DNA of 64,000 nt. It comes from Bromus sterilis. Lineage: Eukaryota > Streptophyta > Magnoliopsida > Poales > Poaceae. This document shows positions 1 through 11,709 of the stretch, in pieces (within the stretch, counting starts at the first letter, position 1; every line of letters starts with the position of its first letter). Location of the stretch: assembly GCA_950022295.1 (NCBI GenBank), contig OX465597.1:395131016-395195015 (forward strand), read 5' to 3'. The notes under the pieces are model-generated. The model saw nothing but the letters and a program-made list of their open reading frames with translations, was not told where the DNA came from and ran no database searches. The translations under genes were made by a program, and so were the position numbers.

Positions 1-581
1 TAGTCAGTACTGTTGATGAATGATCTTGACAGATAAACACTTAATAATAATTTGGTTGGGACAAGAGTAGCATGGGTTGCTGTGTGTTTCAGGTAGAGCT
101 CAACTTAAAATTTTGACTAGTTTAGTTCAGGAGAAAATTGGCTTTCTGCAAAACTAAACCTTAAGCCTTTCCTTTGACTTACCTTGCATGTAGTTGTAGG
201 TCCCTTATATAAACTTTTCCGTGTCACTTGCCGTACAAATCAGATGTACTGACCCGTTGTCGGGCTGTAACCTTCGGTGTTGCAGGTTTTTCAGACGATC
301 AGTAAGGTGCGTTTAGGGGTTGCGAGTCTACACTCAGCATGTTCGCATGTGGCTGTTGATGGGACTCCACGTTATATGTTTTTTCTTCCGCTATATTTAT
401 ATTGAATAAGCTAGCCTTGAGCTATGCAACTTTTTATTTATTTACTCTGGATCATACGTTGTAATAATGATGCACTTGTACTTTGATATACATATATAAT
501 ATTGTGTGTGCCAGCGAGTTCGATCCAGGGGCTGGAACTTGAGCATAGAGACTTAAATTCGTTGTGAATTGGGTCGTTACA
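1..581 (+). mobile_element. 3' end of an LTR (fragment)
   Basis: This AT-rich stretch has no coding potential. It contains a TATA-like box (TTATATAAA, about 207-215) and ends at 581 with GGGTCGTTACA, which has the form of an LTR 3' terminus (...CGTTACA). Immediately afterwards LINE coding sequence begins, so this is read as an LTR or its remnant inserted into, or recombined onto, the LINE. The left end lies outside the window, so neither the family nor a TSD can be established. Confidence 0.45.
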
Positions 582-2064
582 AGAACATTCTGTCCATGTA
601 TGCTGATTCAGTTGGGCTTAAGATCAACTTTCAAAAATCCAACCTCGTTCCTCTGAACATATCTCACCAGGAAGCAACCGACCTGGCTGGTATCTTTGGA
701 TGCGAGGTGGGAAGCATGCCATTCACATATTTGGGACTACCCATGGGGACTACAAAACCATCGGTTGCTGATCTGATGTCGCTTGTGTGCAAAATTGAGA
801 GAAAACATTCTTCGACCATGTGCATGGCGTCTTATGGTGCGAAACTTACGCTTGTGAATTTAGTTCTTACCTCGATTGCGGTCTATGCCATGTGCACTCT
901 CAGGTTGCGTGGGACGATCATCGAACATATTGACAAAATTAGAAGACTTTGCTTGTGAAGGAAAAATAGTGAAGCCAAAACTGCACATGGTGCTCTTGCA
1001 GCTTGGCATATGGTCTGTAAACCAAAAGATTAAGGGGGGCTAGGTGTGTTGGGCATAAAAGCTCTAAATACTGCACTGCTTTTGAAATTCCTGGATAAAT
1101 TCTACAATAAAAAAGACCTGGCTTGGGTTTCATTGATTGGAACACTTACTATACTGATCAGGTTCCCCATGCCTCCCCAACTGAAGGGTCGTTTTGGTGG
1201 AAGGAAATCTGCGATCTCATGCCTATCTTCAGGGGCATCACGACTGTTGAAATTGGACAGGGTGACAGTGTGTTGTTCTGGAAAGACAAATGGCGTGGGA
1301 CAATTCTTGCAGACGGACATCATATAGCGTTTTCATTTTCTGTTGATGAGGATGCATCAGTTAAAGATATTCTGCTGGCTGAAGAGGTTAATGGGGTTTT
1401 TCTTACGCCTCTGCCAGATCAAGCCCTCGCTGAAGCCCGGGAGATACAGGTTGCGGTGGCTGCATACAACGTTACACCACATGCGGTTGATGCTTGGTCC
1501 TACATCTGGGGGACTAAATACACACCCTCCAAATTTTACAAGCAGACCTTTGAAGATATCCCCACCAATGACACACTGAAAAAAAATCTAGAAATCTAGA
1601 AATGTCATGAAATTGAAAGTGTTTGACTGGATCATGATCAATGACAGGCTCAACACCAAAGACATGCTCAGAAGGAGACACTATATCTCTGTCCCCTGGT
1701 CTAAGGAGAAAGATGCTTGTGTCCTATGCAATCAAGACATCACTAAGGATGTGACACATCTCATCTTGTCTTGCCCCTTTGCTGCAAATTGTTGGGCGCA
1801 TCTCGAGGTGGTCCCCCCTTCACTGACTTTACCAGTGATGTATCCCAAGCTAGAAGGATTTGGAGTAGGCCACTGTTCCTGGAAATTTTCATCACATCAG
1901 CTTGGTCCATCTGGAAGGAAAGAAACAATGTGATCTTCAGAGACATCCCTCACTCACATAACACTTGGCTCAGCAGGTTCAAAGAGCATCTCTCACTGCT
2001 CAGATACAAAGTCAAGCCTGAGTTGGCTCAGTTCATCTCATCTCTTTTAACCACTTTTGTATAG
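582..2064 (+). pseudogene. LINE reverse transcriptase C-terminal region, frameshifted
   Basis: Three reading frames must be stitched together. The first (about 582-957) has the end of a LINE reverse transcriptase, recognisable by the pattern YADSVGLKINFQKSNLVPLN followed by the FTYLGLPMG motif. The second (1123-1599) has the linker with GQGDSVLFWKDKW and the region ending in a tryptophan-rich segment. The third (1607-1830) has the zinc-binding RT-associated domain (KVFDWIMINDRL, then CVLCNQDITKDVTHLILSC with the C-x2-C...H...C ligands), and 1860-2064 holds the tail with SAWSIWKERNNVIF. A TGA at 955-957 and at least two frameshifts make it non-functional. The endonuclease and most RT catalytic blocks are missing. 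This is a dead copy, not a host gene. Confidence 0.85.
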
Positions 2065-2351
2065 AGCTCCTGTTGGAGCACACTCCCTATCTTGATGATG
2101 ATGGTTCGCCAATTCCTGCAATATCGCTGAGTGAGCTTCTCTACATCACCAGTGAAGATGGGACTCAATCTCGGTCTGCTCGCTGAGATGACACCGGCAC
2201 GACCCCCACTGCTTCAGCTACCCCTGCACCATAGGCGACTGCACCTTCTTCCAGCGCTCTGACTGCTCCAAATGCGCCGACTGCCTGAGCTCGGCCTGCT
2301 TTATCACCTGCTTTACTTTTGAACAGTTCGGTTAAACTCAAGTGCGCCCGC
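582..2351 (+). mobile_element. 5'-truncated LINE (non-LTR retrotransposon) remnant
   Basis: This block holds the C-terminal half of a plant LINE pol protein followed by about 290 bp of non-coding 3' sequence (2065-2351). It is cut on the left by the LTR end at 581 and on the right by a Gypsy LTR starting at 2352, so neither original end is visible. No poly(A) tail or target-site duplication can be seen. Confidence 0.75.
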
Positions 2352-3744
2352 TGATGGCCCTCAACTATAGGGGATCGATTGTAGTGTTCTCGCAGGTAAG
2401 TTAACCCAATTTATTGATTCGACACAAGGGGACACAAAGAGTATTTATAAGCTTTGACAGTTGAGTTGTCAATTCATCCGCACCTGAAATAAGCACTTGC
2501 TTTCACAAAGGTATTAGTAGCAACGGTAGTATGGAAGTGGTAGTGGTGATGAAACAGCAAAAGTAAAACAACAAAAGTAAACAACTAGTAACCAGCAGGA
2601 TTGAAACACTATAGGCTAGGGAGATGGATGGTTGGGCGCTGCTTGGATGAGATCAAACATGTAATAGATTCTAACACAGGCAAGGCTCACGGAAAAGAAA
2701 GGATCATCTAGGAAAATATCAAACATCAGGCATGTATCCCAAGGTAGTTGTATGTGCTTGCAATAAGAACTTTGCACAACATCTTTTGTCCTAACCTCCC
2801 GCTACGAACGGGACCAAAAGGAACTTAGGGAGATTAAGGTACTCCTGTCAAAGAGCACCGGAACAAAGCATTAACACTTCATGGATACACGGAATCCTCA
2901 AATTATAGTCCATCCCCTTTGGTGTCCCAAGCTCTCACCATTGGGATCGCTGGTTCCGGACTATAATAGGTGCATACAACTCATAGATAGGATCAAGAAC
3001 ACCAACAAAATCAAGAAAACAAAGGGTGATCAGATCTGAAATCATGGCACTCGAGCCCAAAGTGACAAGCATTAAGAGCAACAAGTTGTAACAGAGATGA
3101 TAAACACCAAGAAGATGATAGGCAACATGCCCCCAACAATCTGATGAACTATTACATGATCTAAATCATCCAATCCATACCATCCCATTTGCCTACAGCA
3201 GGGAATTACTCACACATGAGAGGAGAAGTCATGGAGGGGTGATGGAGAGGCCATGATGATGACAATGTCGATGATTTCCCCTCACCAGAGGCCAAAGCAG
3301 CTTCCAGATTAGCTCTCCCGGAGAAGAAAAGAGGGTGGCTGCAGCTCCGCGGTGTAGATTGGAAAAGCGACTTCTATTTCGGAGTTTCCTCGTCGAGGGA
3401 ATAAATAGGGCCAAGGTAGGGCACCAAGGGGTGTGGGACCCTCCCAAGAGGGCAGGTGGCGTGGCTAGGGGCTGGGCCGCGCCAGACACCCTTCTGGGTG
3501 CCCCCTGGCTGCTCTGTGGCCCCCCTTTGGCCTCGTCGAAGCTTTGGGAACGCTGAATTTTTATTTGATTTTTGTGGATTTTCCAGCGTACCTAAATATC
3601 CAGAAACCTGCACAATATAAAACAGCACTGGCAGCTGTGCTGAAAACAACGTCAGTCCGGGTTAGTTTCGTCCAAATCATGCAAAAATGAAGCCAAAACA
3701 ATAGCAAAAGTGTTTGGAAAAGTGGATACGTTTGAGACGTATCA
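2352..3744 (-). repeat. 3' LTR of Athila-type Gypsy element (copy 1)
   Basis: This LTR of 1393 bp reads TGATACGTCTCAAACG at its high-coordinate end (its 5' end on the minus strand) and ends with ...GAGGGCCATCA at 2352. It is nearly identical to 10319-11709 apart from scattered substitutions and small indels. A TATA-like TATTTAT lies on the minus strand near 3399-3408, followed in element orientation by a GC-rich stretch. The PPT-like purine run next to 3745 marks it as the 3' LTR of a minus-strand element. Confidence 0.85.
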
Positions 3745-3760
3745 ACTCCCCCAAGCTTAG
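3745..3760 (-). other. Polypurine tract of Athila-type element
   Basis: Directly inside the 3' LTR the minus strand reads CTAAGCTTGGGGGAGT. This is a purine-rich primer site for plus-strand DNA synthesis. The same tract adjoins the LTRs at 11710 and 38445. Confidence 0.7.
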
Positions 3761-5541
3761 CTATTGCTTGTCCTCAAGCAATTCAGTTCAACGAACTGGA
3801 CGCGACAAAGAAAACTTTGACAAACTCTTTTGCTTCATTAGATGTATATAAGCATGTACTACGAAAGAGTTTAGCAAGTTTGACACCATGCTACAAAGAC
3901 AATGCACGAAGCAATCCTTCTTTCATGTGACCAGTCACAAACAAACAAAAGTAAGTAATATGCTGCTGAAAATCAATTCTAGATCACAATGCACATAGCA
4001 TGAACATACTGGGGTGGTATCTCGCTAGCCTCCATGAGTGAAGCAAAACATAAATGCAGAAACTCCTCCGGAGTTTTAAAGGAGACTAGAACTAAGAATT
4101 TCAGACTAGCAATATAACAAGCATGCAGAAGACAATGTAGTACTTTGGGACAATGCATGTTACACTAAGAATGAAAATTATGCTCTCAATAGTTGGTGCT
4201 TTGAAGGAAGAAGGTGAGACTCTCCAACCATGGATTTTTTATGGCAAGGTTGAAAACCCGTGAAAGGAAGCAAAGACTAAACATGTGCCAGAGCTCTTGG
4301 TTTTGAAAACAAAGATAAAACTCTTTTGAGAAGTGCAACTTTTCAGTCAACGGTGAATTGTAAAGGTCTCTCAATATCTCCCATGCCAACCATATTAATG
4401 CCTTTTGCTTACACATGTTCCCTTATCCATAAATCCTTTGATGATCTACGGAACCTTTTATTTTGCCTCAAGTATGGAAGGAGGGTGTCGTTCCATCTAT
4501 CATAAGCAGCATTTGGTCCATTTCATTCCATCATCAAGTATGGGGGAGGTGTAACTCTCATTTTTTTAATTGACTAGTTAAAACTTCCGTCAAAATCTTT
4601 TTGGCATGATAGATACTAATTTTCCCTCACCGCACCATGAGCTTGTACGGTTACAAAAGGGAAGCTTTTTGAATAAATTTCGAGATGGCACAAGAAAGTC
4701 TAAGTTAGGAGTGGCCGGTAAATACCACATATAGGTAGATATGGTGGACTCAAGTGGAACAACTGGGTTGAAAAGGAGTTTGGATGCACAAGCAGAATTT
4801 CGCTTAGTGCGAATGAAGGCTAGCAAAAGAATGGGAAGCGACCAACTAGAGAGCAATAATTGTCATAATCATGCAGAGCGACAAAGTAACATTGAATCGG
4901 GCATGAAAGTGATATAAATATTCTGAAATAAAAAGGTCATCAAGGCATAACAGACTTTTTAGTCTTAACATGCGTGAACATGTGCCAAGTCGATCCAAGA
5001 ATTCTTCGAAGGGAAATACCACTTCAATATGCCAAAACATGAACAATGCAATGCATGTCAATCATTTCAAGCAACACATTATGAACTCTAGCTATTTGAG
5101 ACTAACCACAAAGAAAGCATGAACCACTAGGAAAGCATTGTAAACATAGCACTATGTCGCTACAAGCTGGTCTCTAGTCATGAGTACAAGCATATGTACA
5201 AAAGTAGAAACAAAAATAGTTCATATCGGCTTTCCTTGTTGCGTCCCTTCCGTCGATCTTCGTCATTACTGCCTTGTCACTTGCACGACCAAACGTAGGA
5301 AATATATAATCAGATGCCATCACGAACTCGAGCTGAACTCTGAAAATAAAGCAAACTAAAGAGAGAAAGAAAATATTTTTCGGATTTTTCAAAGGCTAAG
5401 TAAAATAAAATAAAAGATAATTCTTTTTGTTGTTTTTGCAAAATAAAAGAACAAAGAAGAACATGCAAAGACTTCAAAAAGGTCAAAGCGAACAAAACGG
5501 AAGATACAATGGAAGGGGAGGAGAGTACGTACTCCCCCAAG

Positions 5542-6792
5542 CTTAGGATTTTGGCCTAAGTTGGGCTCGTCTACTGCGGTCCTGAGGAGCCTCCTGCTCC
5601 GGGGAAATGGTAAGCCCAAGGGTTGTATTAGCCCTCCGGTGCGTACACCAAAGTCGTCGGGTCCTCCCATGAGGAAGGTCCCTCGCCCCAACCAGAGGAA
5701 GACCCTCCGTCCCATGGGGCGACGGTCTCCTCCTGGACGGGTGGATACACCACGCGCTCCTCCTCATCTGGCGCAGCCCCCTCCGTGGGGTCGTGAAACT
5801 AGTATCTCCCCATGATCTCATCAAACTGGTCATCTGAAAAGCGGTATCCGTTCCTGCGAGAAAAATCAAACACAAGTGGTGTTGGTAGACGGATGATGCG
5901 TTCCACATCGCCCTCAAACCGCAAAAGTATAATCAAGTGCATATCGGTCAGAGGCCCTAGTAACAAAGAAGTGCCTCTTCATGGCAACCATATCAAGACT
6001 AAAAAAAGGAAAAACTATATCATCTGGGCGCGGTTTTCCTCAAAGAAACTGCAAAAGAAGTGTGGCATAAACGCCACCAAAGAGATCCCCCTTGTTGCTA
6101 TTAGCAGCAAGGCGTCTAGCAATCAACGTGCCCACATGATACTCATGATTCCCTGAGAGGGCGTTCGCCATGATAGCAGTATCAGGGGAAGAAGTGATGC
6201 TCGTGTTGTCTCGAGCCAACACCCCTCTAGCAATATAATACGCGAAATACCTGAGATGAGGGAACAAAATATTGGAGATCTTCTGACGGTTAGTGTTTCT
6301 CACTTCAGTGTTGCAAAGCGAGTCGAGAAGGGTCTTGAGTGCAACAGTTTGAGAATTTTTTATCCTCTTCTCTCCTCTGTCGGGAAAACCTAAAGCTTCA
6401 TAAAAGGTACTCATAGGCATAGTTAGTAACCTTTCATAAATCTGAAATACAACAGCATCACTTTCAGGATAGAATCTAAAACTGTTAATGAAGATAGCAG
6501 TGAGCATCCCATACTGTGGCACACGGCTCGTCACAAGCCGTGTCAAACCTGCTCTGGCACACAGGGCGTCGAACTTATCATGTATGCCGGCATCCGCCAT
6601 GAAATCTCTACATGGAAATGCCATGGCCTTTGCGGGTGATGCGCCCAACAGCTCCAAGGGTACGATTTCTTTGTTGTAGCTCACCCTCGTAGCCGAAGGT
6701 GAAGCTGTGGACCGCGTAACACGGCTAGAGCGCTCGGGTTTCTTCTTCCCAAGCCATCTTCGTAGCCTCTCCATTTCTGAATTTTTTGACAA
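5542..6792 (-). pseudogene. Athila-type ORF (extra ORF of the retrotransposon), broken
   Basis: The first 250 codons, from 6792 down to about 6040, form an open frame beginning MSKNSEMERLRRWLGKK. It contains KFDALCARAGLTRLVTSRVP and a region rich in aromatic residues ending near VYATLLLQFL. The rest, down to about 5600, is recognisable in other frames as an acidic, glycine/serine-rich tail and includes stops. Proteins of this kind sit downstream of gag-pol in Athila elements (the ATHILA ORF-1 family), and their function is unknown. There is no similarity to a host enzyme. It matches that family only by overall pattern, so the exact assignment is tentative. Confidence 0.6.
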
Positions 6793-7129
6793 ATCAAAAA
6801 AACGGAGGTTTAAGCAAAAACTAGTTTGAGAAAAACATTCTACTTACTTTACCAAGGCTCAAACTAGCAACAAAACTTGGAAAATAAATTTCTACACGTA
6901 CATTTAAGCTCAACTAAATAGCACCAAGAACTACTAAATAATCACTAATGAAGCCACCAACAAGAAAACTAATTGGAGGGGTGAGGGAGTCACATACCAA
7001 GGAGTATTTTTTTTCCAAATTTCAGCTCAAACGAGTGTCTGTAGAGGGAGATCGAAGTTACGTGCTCAAGAACAGCAAGAACACGAAACCAGAGCAAGAA
7101 CACGAGTTTTTGGGGGGAAAGAGAGAGAG

Positions 7130-7275
7130 TGGAAGAAGAGATGCCAGCAGGGGGTGCCTGTGGGCCCTAGGAGGGTGTGTGGCGCGACCAGGTGCTGGGC
7201 CGCGCCACCTGGCCTCCTGGGCCAGGGGTGGACCCCCCCTGGTCAGCCTCAGGTGCCCCCCGATAGCTTTTTACC
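7130..7275. repeat. GC-rich block with inverted-repeat core inside the Athila-type internal region
   Basis: The block from about 7130 to 7275 is strongly GC-rich and contains GTGGCGCGACC and GGGCCGCGCCAC, which form an imperfect hairpin. The same type of sequence occurs inside the LTRs of every Gypsy family in the window, near the TATA box. It does not encode a recognisable protein. Confidence 0.6.
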
Positions 7276-7649
7276 TGGAAATTTTTAATTTGAATTTTCT
7301 GGAATTTTCCGGACAACTTCACCGTGGAGAATTTTTCAAAGTTCAAAAAGCTGCAAAAAATTCCGTGAACTTGGGGAAAAAGTTAGAACAAGTGAAGCTT
7401 TAAACACTAAAACTTAGGTACAACAAGGAGAATAAAATCTAAAGGAAATGAAAACATAACAAGCTCAGATTTTTACCTATATAAAACACGCTAGTTAGCA
7501 AGGTTGATCAAGTCTTACCAACAAACCGGTGATATATAGAGTAGAAAGTCTCGCCTGTTATGAAGTGATCATTGCATTCTCACTTTGATGGACATTGTCC
7601 CCACCATAACTGTTTTGTACTTGTGGTATACATGTAGTGGACAATCCCA

Positions 7650-10231
7650 TTATCCAATATTCACGGTCTCGATGTTCTCAATGGATTTAAGGCCATGCCT
7701 TTTGTCGATCTTCTTTGGAAAATACATCGTGTGTTCTTTGTCATTAACGTTGAAGTTAACCTTCCCTTTATTGCAATCAATAATGGCACCTGCAGTGTTA
7801 GGAAAAGGTCTACCAAGAATAATGGACATACTCCCATCTTCGGGCATGTCAAGCACAACAAAATCAGTAAGTATTAAGCAATTGGCAACTTCAACAGGAA
7901 CATCCTCACAAATACCAATCGGGACGGCCGTTGACTTGTAGGCCATCTGAAGGGAGATATCTGTAGGAATTAGTTTCTATAAACAAAGCCTTTTGTGGAG
8001 AGAAAAGGGCATAACACTCACTCCTGCACCAAGATCACATAAAACAGTTCTAACATAATTATTCTTTATGGAGCAAGGAATGGTGGGTATACCTGGATCA
8101 CCAAGCTTCTCAGGAATCTTGCCACTGAAAGAGTAGTTAGCAAGCATAGTAGATATTGCCTCATTAGGAACTTTTCTTTTATTAGTAACAATATCTTTCA
8201 TATAATTGGAGTAAGGAGGTAACTTAATAGCATCATTCAAAGGAATCTGAAGAAAAAGAGGTTTCATCCACTCACAAAACTTGTTGTAGTGCTCTTCTTC
8301 TTTGGTTTTGACAGACTTACCTGGAAAGGGCATGGATTTATGTACACATGGTTCTCGTTCCTTCCCATGTCTTCTTGCGATGAAGTCTTCTCTAGTGTAC
8401 TTCGCGCGCTTATCAGGTGCTTCTTCTTCTCGAACCTCAGATGGATCATTCTTTTCAGCATCTTTTTCAGGTTCAACACCATCTTCAGTCTCACCATCGG
8501 AGGTAGATATGTTGTTTGGATCAACAGCTTGTTCTTCTTCTTCTATAGGATCATTGGCATTGTCAGCTTCCTTGTGTTTCTTTTTATTCTTCTTCTTCTT
8601 TTGAGATCTAACAATCTCTTCTTCCTGCACTTGAGAATCTTGCTCGATCCTCTTCGGATGCCCCTCTGGATAGAGAGGGTCCTGGGTGTGTGTTCCACCC
8701 GGGGTCTTTATACCATAGGCCTGTAAATTGTCTTGTTTGGCATTGTTAGCAAGAAAATCTTTTTGCACATTAGAAATTTGTTCAAGCTGAGTTTGAACCA
8801 TATGAAAATTATTAACAAGACATTTAATATCATTAACTGTTCTTCCTAGAACATCAAGCAAACTTTTGATAGCAAGAGTATTATCATGCAACCGACCTTG
8901 TATCTTCTCATTGAAGTGACTTTGCTTCATAATAAAATTATGAAGCTCATCTAAACATTGGTTAGGAGGCTTACCTTTAGGAATGTCACTTGCATTGGAA
9001 TCTAAAAGAGAGTGTACCTCTACCATAGGTGGGTGAGTTGTAGGCTCACACAGCTTTTCAATTGGAGGTAGATTCTTCACGTCTTTAGCTTTAATACCTT
9101 TCTCTTTTATAGACTTCTTTGCTTCTTGCATATCTTTGGGGCTCAGAACAAGCATGCCCCTCTTCTTTAGTGGTGGAGGTGGTTCAGGGACGGACCAATC
9201 TTCGTGGTTCTTGGCAATCTTGCCCATCAATTCTTGTGCATCGTCCGGTGTTCTTTCCCTGAAAACACGACCAGCACAACTATCTAGATAGGATCTAGAT
9301 TCATCGGTTAGACCAGCATAAATATATCAAGTAATTCATTCTTAGGGATCTCATGTCCCGGTCTAGCCTTGAGCAAACTACAAAACCTCCCCAAGCTTTA
9401 GGGAGATGCTCATCCTGCAACTGTTTAAAGTTATAAATTCTTTGTAAAGAAGCATGTTGCATATGAGCAGGAAAATATCAACGAAAGATATAGCCATATC
9501 TTGAGGACTTTGAATGGAACCACATGGTAGTGCATCATACCATGCTCTAGCATCTCCTTTCAAAGAAAAAGGAAGAAGCTTGGTCACATAAAAGTTCAGG
9601 ATCCTTTCATCAGTGGTAAACAAGCTACCCAACTCAGAGAGTTTGGTCAAGTGCTCGATAGCATCATCATTTTCTATGCCATAAAAGGGATCAGGTTCAA
9701 CTGTGGATATAAGTGAAAGGTCAACAGAGAAATAATACTCAGGATCAGTGATGCATATAGGAGACATAGAAAAAGTAGGATCAGGAGTAAACTTGTTCTT
9801 CAAGGAGTGCTTTGCAAGCAACTTATTTATAGCGGCAGGGTCAGAATCAGCACATTCATTAAGTTCCCTGCATAAATCATCATCAAGTATAATATAATCA
9901 TCCTCAAGGAGTTTCTCCTCAAGGCTAGTAAAATCATGAGTTTTTACAATAGGGGTTTTGGTAACAGGAATTTCAACTCCCGAGAATCGGGCAACAACAA
10001 CAATATGTTCTTCAATAAAAGAATCAAGTGAACCAGTAGTCTCAAAGGTAGTAGAAGCATCATCAAAAGTGTCTGACATATTGCCAGACTTAGCAGAAGT
10101 AGCATGTAACTGAGGCGAATCAAACTTACTCATAACTGAAGGTGAATCAAGTTTAGCACTAGTGCTAAGAGTGGTACCTCGTCTTGTACGGGATGGTAGG
10201 ATCGGAACCTTGGGTCTCCTTTCTTACCCAT
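7650..10231 (-). pseudogene. Athila-type gag-protease polyprotein, frameshifted
   Basis: The gag start MGKKGDP lies at 10231 on the minus strand. A missing G relative to the copy at 40305 shifts the frame after seven residues. The capsid region resumes in 10133-9378 (LPFSLKGDARAWYDALPCGS) and breaks again near 9480. The frame 9230-7977 carries the gag C-terminal part with lysine/glutamate-rich tracts and ends in the protease start, with DLGAGVSVMP replacing the usual D-S/T-G-A. The frame 7946-7650 continues the protease (SMSIILGRPFPNTAGAIIDC). Several frameshifts make the copy inactive. It is followed, in element order, by non-coding sequence where RT would be expected. Confidence 0.8.
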
Positions 10232-10288
10232 AGTGGATAACGTGCAACAGGTAGGATACTTCAAGTAGACCTGTAAATAAAGCTATGG

Positions 10289-10306
10289 TCCCCGGCAACG
10301 GCGCCA
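10289..10306 (-). other. Primer binding site, tRNA-Asp type
   Basis: The minus strand reads TGGCGCCGTTGCCGGGGA, complementary to the 3' end of plant tRNA-Asp, 12 bases inside the LTR edge at 10319. It fixes 10319-11709 as the 5' LTR of a minus-strand element. Athila-type Gypsy elements commonly use this primer. Confidence 0.85.
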
Positions 10307-10318
10307 GAAAACAGTACC

Positions 10319-11709
10319 TGATGACCCTCAACTGTAGGGGATCGATTGTAGTGTTCTCGCGGGTAAGTTAACCCAATTTATTGATTCGACACAAGGGGAC
10401 ACAAAGAGTATTTATAAGCTTTGACAGTTGAGTTGTCAATTCAACCGCACCTGAAATAAACACTTGCTTGCACAAAGGTATTAGTAGCAACGGTAGTATG
10501 GAAGTGGTAGTGGTGATGATAATAGTGGTGATGAAACAGCAAAAGTAAACAACTAGTAACCAGCAGGATTGAAACACTGTAGGCTAGGGAAATGGATGGT
10601 TGGACGCTGCTTGGATGAGATCAAACATGTAATAGATTCTAACACGGGCAAGGCTCACGGAAAAGAAAGGATCATCTAGGCAAATATCAAACATCAGGCA
10701 TGTATCCCAAGGTAGTTGTACGTGCTTGCAATAAGAACTGTGCACAACATCTTTTGTCCTACCCTCCCGCTACGAACGGGACCAAAAGGAACTTAGGGAG
10801 ATTAAGGTACTCCTTTCAAAGAGCACCGGAACAAAGCATTAACACTTCATGGATACACGGAATCCTCAAATTATAGTACATCCCCTTTGGTGTCCCAAGC
10901 TGTCACCATTGGGATCGCCGGATCCGGACTATAATAGGTGCATACAACTCATAGATAGGATCAAGAACACCAAAAAACTCAAGAAAACAAAGGGTGATCA
11001 GATCTGAAATCATGGCACTCGGGCCCAAAGTGACAAGCATTAAGAGCAACAAGTTGTAACAGAGATGATAAACACCAAGAAGATGATAGGCAACATGCCC
11101 CCAACAATCTGATGAACTATTACATGATCTAAATCATCCAATCCATACCATCCCCTTTGCCTACAGCAGGGAATTACTCACACATGAGAGGAGAAGTCAT
11201 GGGGGTGATGGAGAGGCCATGATGATGACAATGTCGATGATTTCCCCTCACCGGAGGCCAAAGCAGCTTCCAGATTAGCTCTCCCGGAGAAGAACAGAGG
11301 GTGGCTGCAGCTCCGCGGCGTAGATTGGAAAAGCGACTTCTGTTTCGGAGTTTCCTCGTCGAGGGAATAAATAGGGCCAAGGTAGGGCACCAGGGGGTGT
11401 GGGACCCACCCAGCAGGGCAGGTGGCGCGACTAAGGGTTGGGCCGCGCCAGACACCCTTCTGGGTGCCCCTGGCTGCTCTGTGGCCCCCCTTTGGCCTCG
11501 TCGAAGCTTCGGGAATGCTGATCTTTTATTTGATTTTTGTGGATTTTCCAGCGTGCCTAAATATCCAGAAATCTGCACAATATAAAACAGCATTGGCAGC
11601 TCTGCTGAAAACAACGTTAGTCCGGGTTAGTTTCGTCCAAATCATGCAAGAATGTAGCCAAAACAATAGCAAAAGTGTTTGGAAAAGTGGATACGTTTGA
11701 GACGTATCA
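10319..11709 (-). repeat. LTR shared by two Athila-type units (5' LTR of copy 1)
   Basis: This LTR of 1391 bp is bounded by TGATACGTCTCAAACG (11709 side, minus strand) and ...GAGGGTCATCA at 10319. A PBS lies on its low side and a PPT (CTAAGCTTGGGGGAGT, minus strand) on its high side. It therefore acts as the 5' LTR of the left internal region and the 3' LTR of the right partial one. That arrangement is expected from unequal recombination between LTRs, or from tandem insertion. Confidence 0.85.

Larger units (their letters stand above)
3745..10318 (-). mobile_element. Internal region of Athila-type Gypsy retrotransposon (copy 1)
   Basis: Read on the minus strand from the PBS at 10289-10306, the internal region carries a degenerate gag-protease reading frame (10231-7650), a GC-rich non-coding block (about 7140-7270), an Athila-type extra ORF (6792 to about 5600) and a long non-coding 3' part (5540-3745). 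No reverse transcriptase, RNase H or integrase motifs are present between the protease and the extra ORF, so this is a non-autonomous derivative. The tRNA-Asp-type PBS and the extra ORF place it in the Athila lineage by inference. Confidence 0.75.

Noticed and set aside
1..581. Assignment of the left sequence to the 5' part of the LINE
   Set aside because: Its AT-rich TATA-bearing sequence and ...CGTTACA end look like an LTR terminus, and LINE coding sequence starts abruptly after it. I keep this as moderate confidence only.
10289..10306. Possible tRNA gene signal
   Set aside because: The match is only to the 3' end of tRNA-Asp in antisense and lies next to an LTR, so it is a primer binding site. 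No cloverleaf is present.
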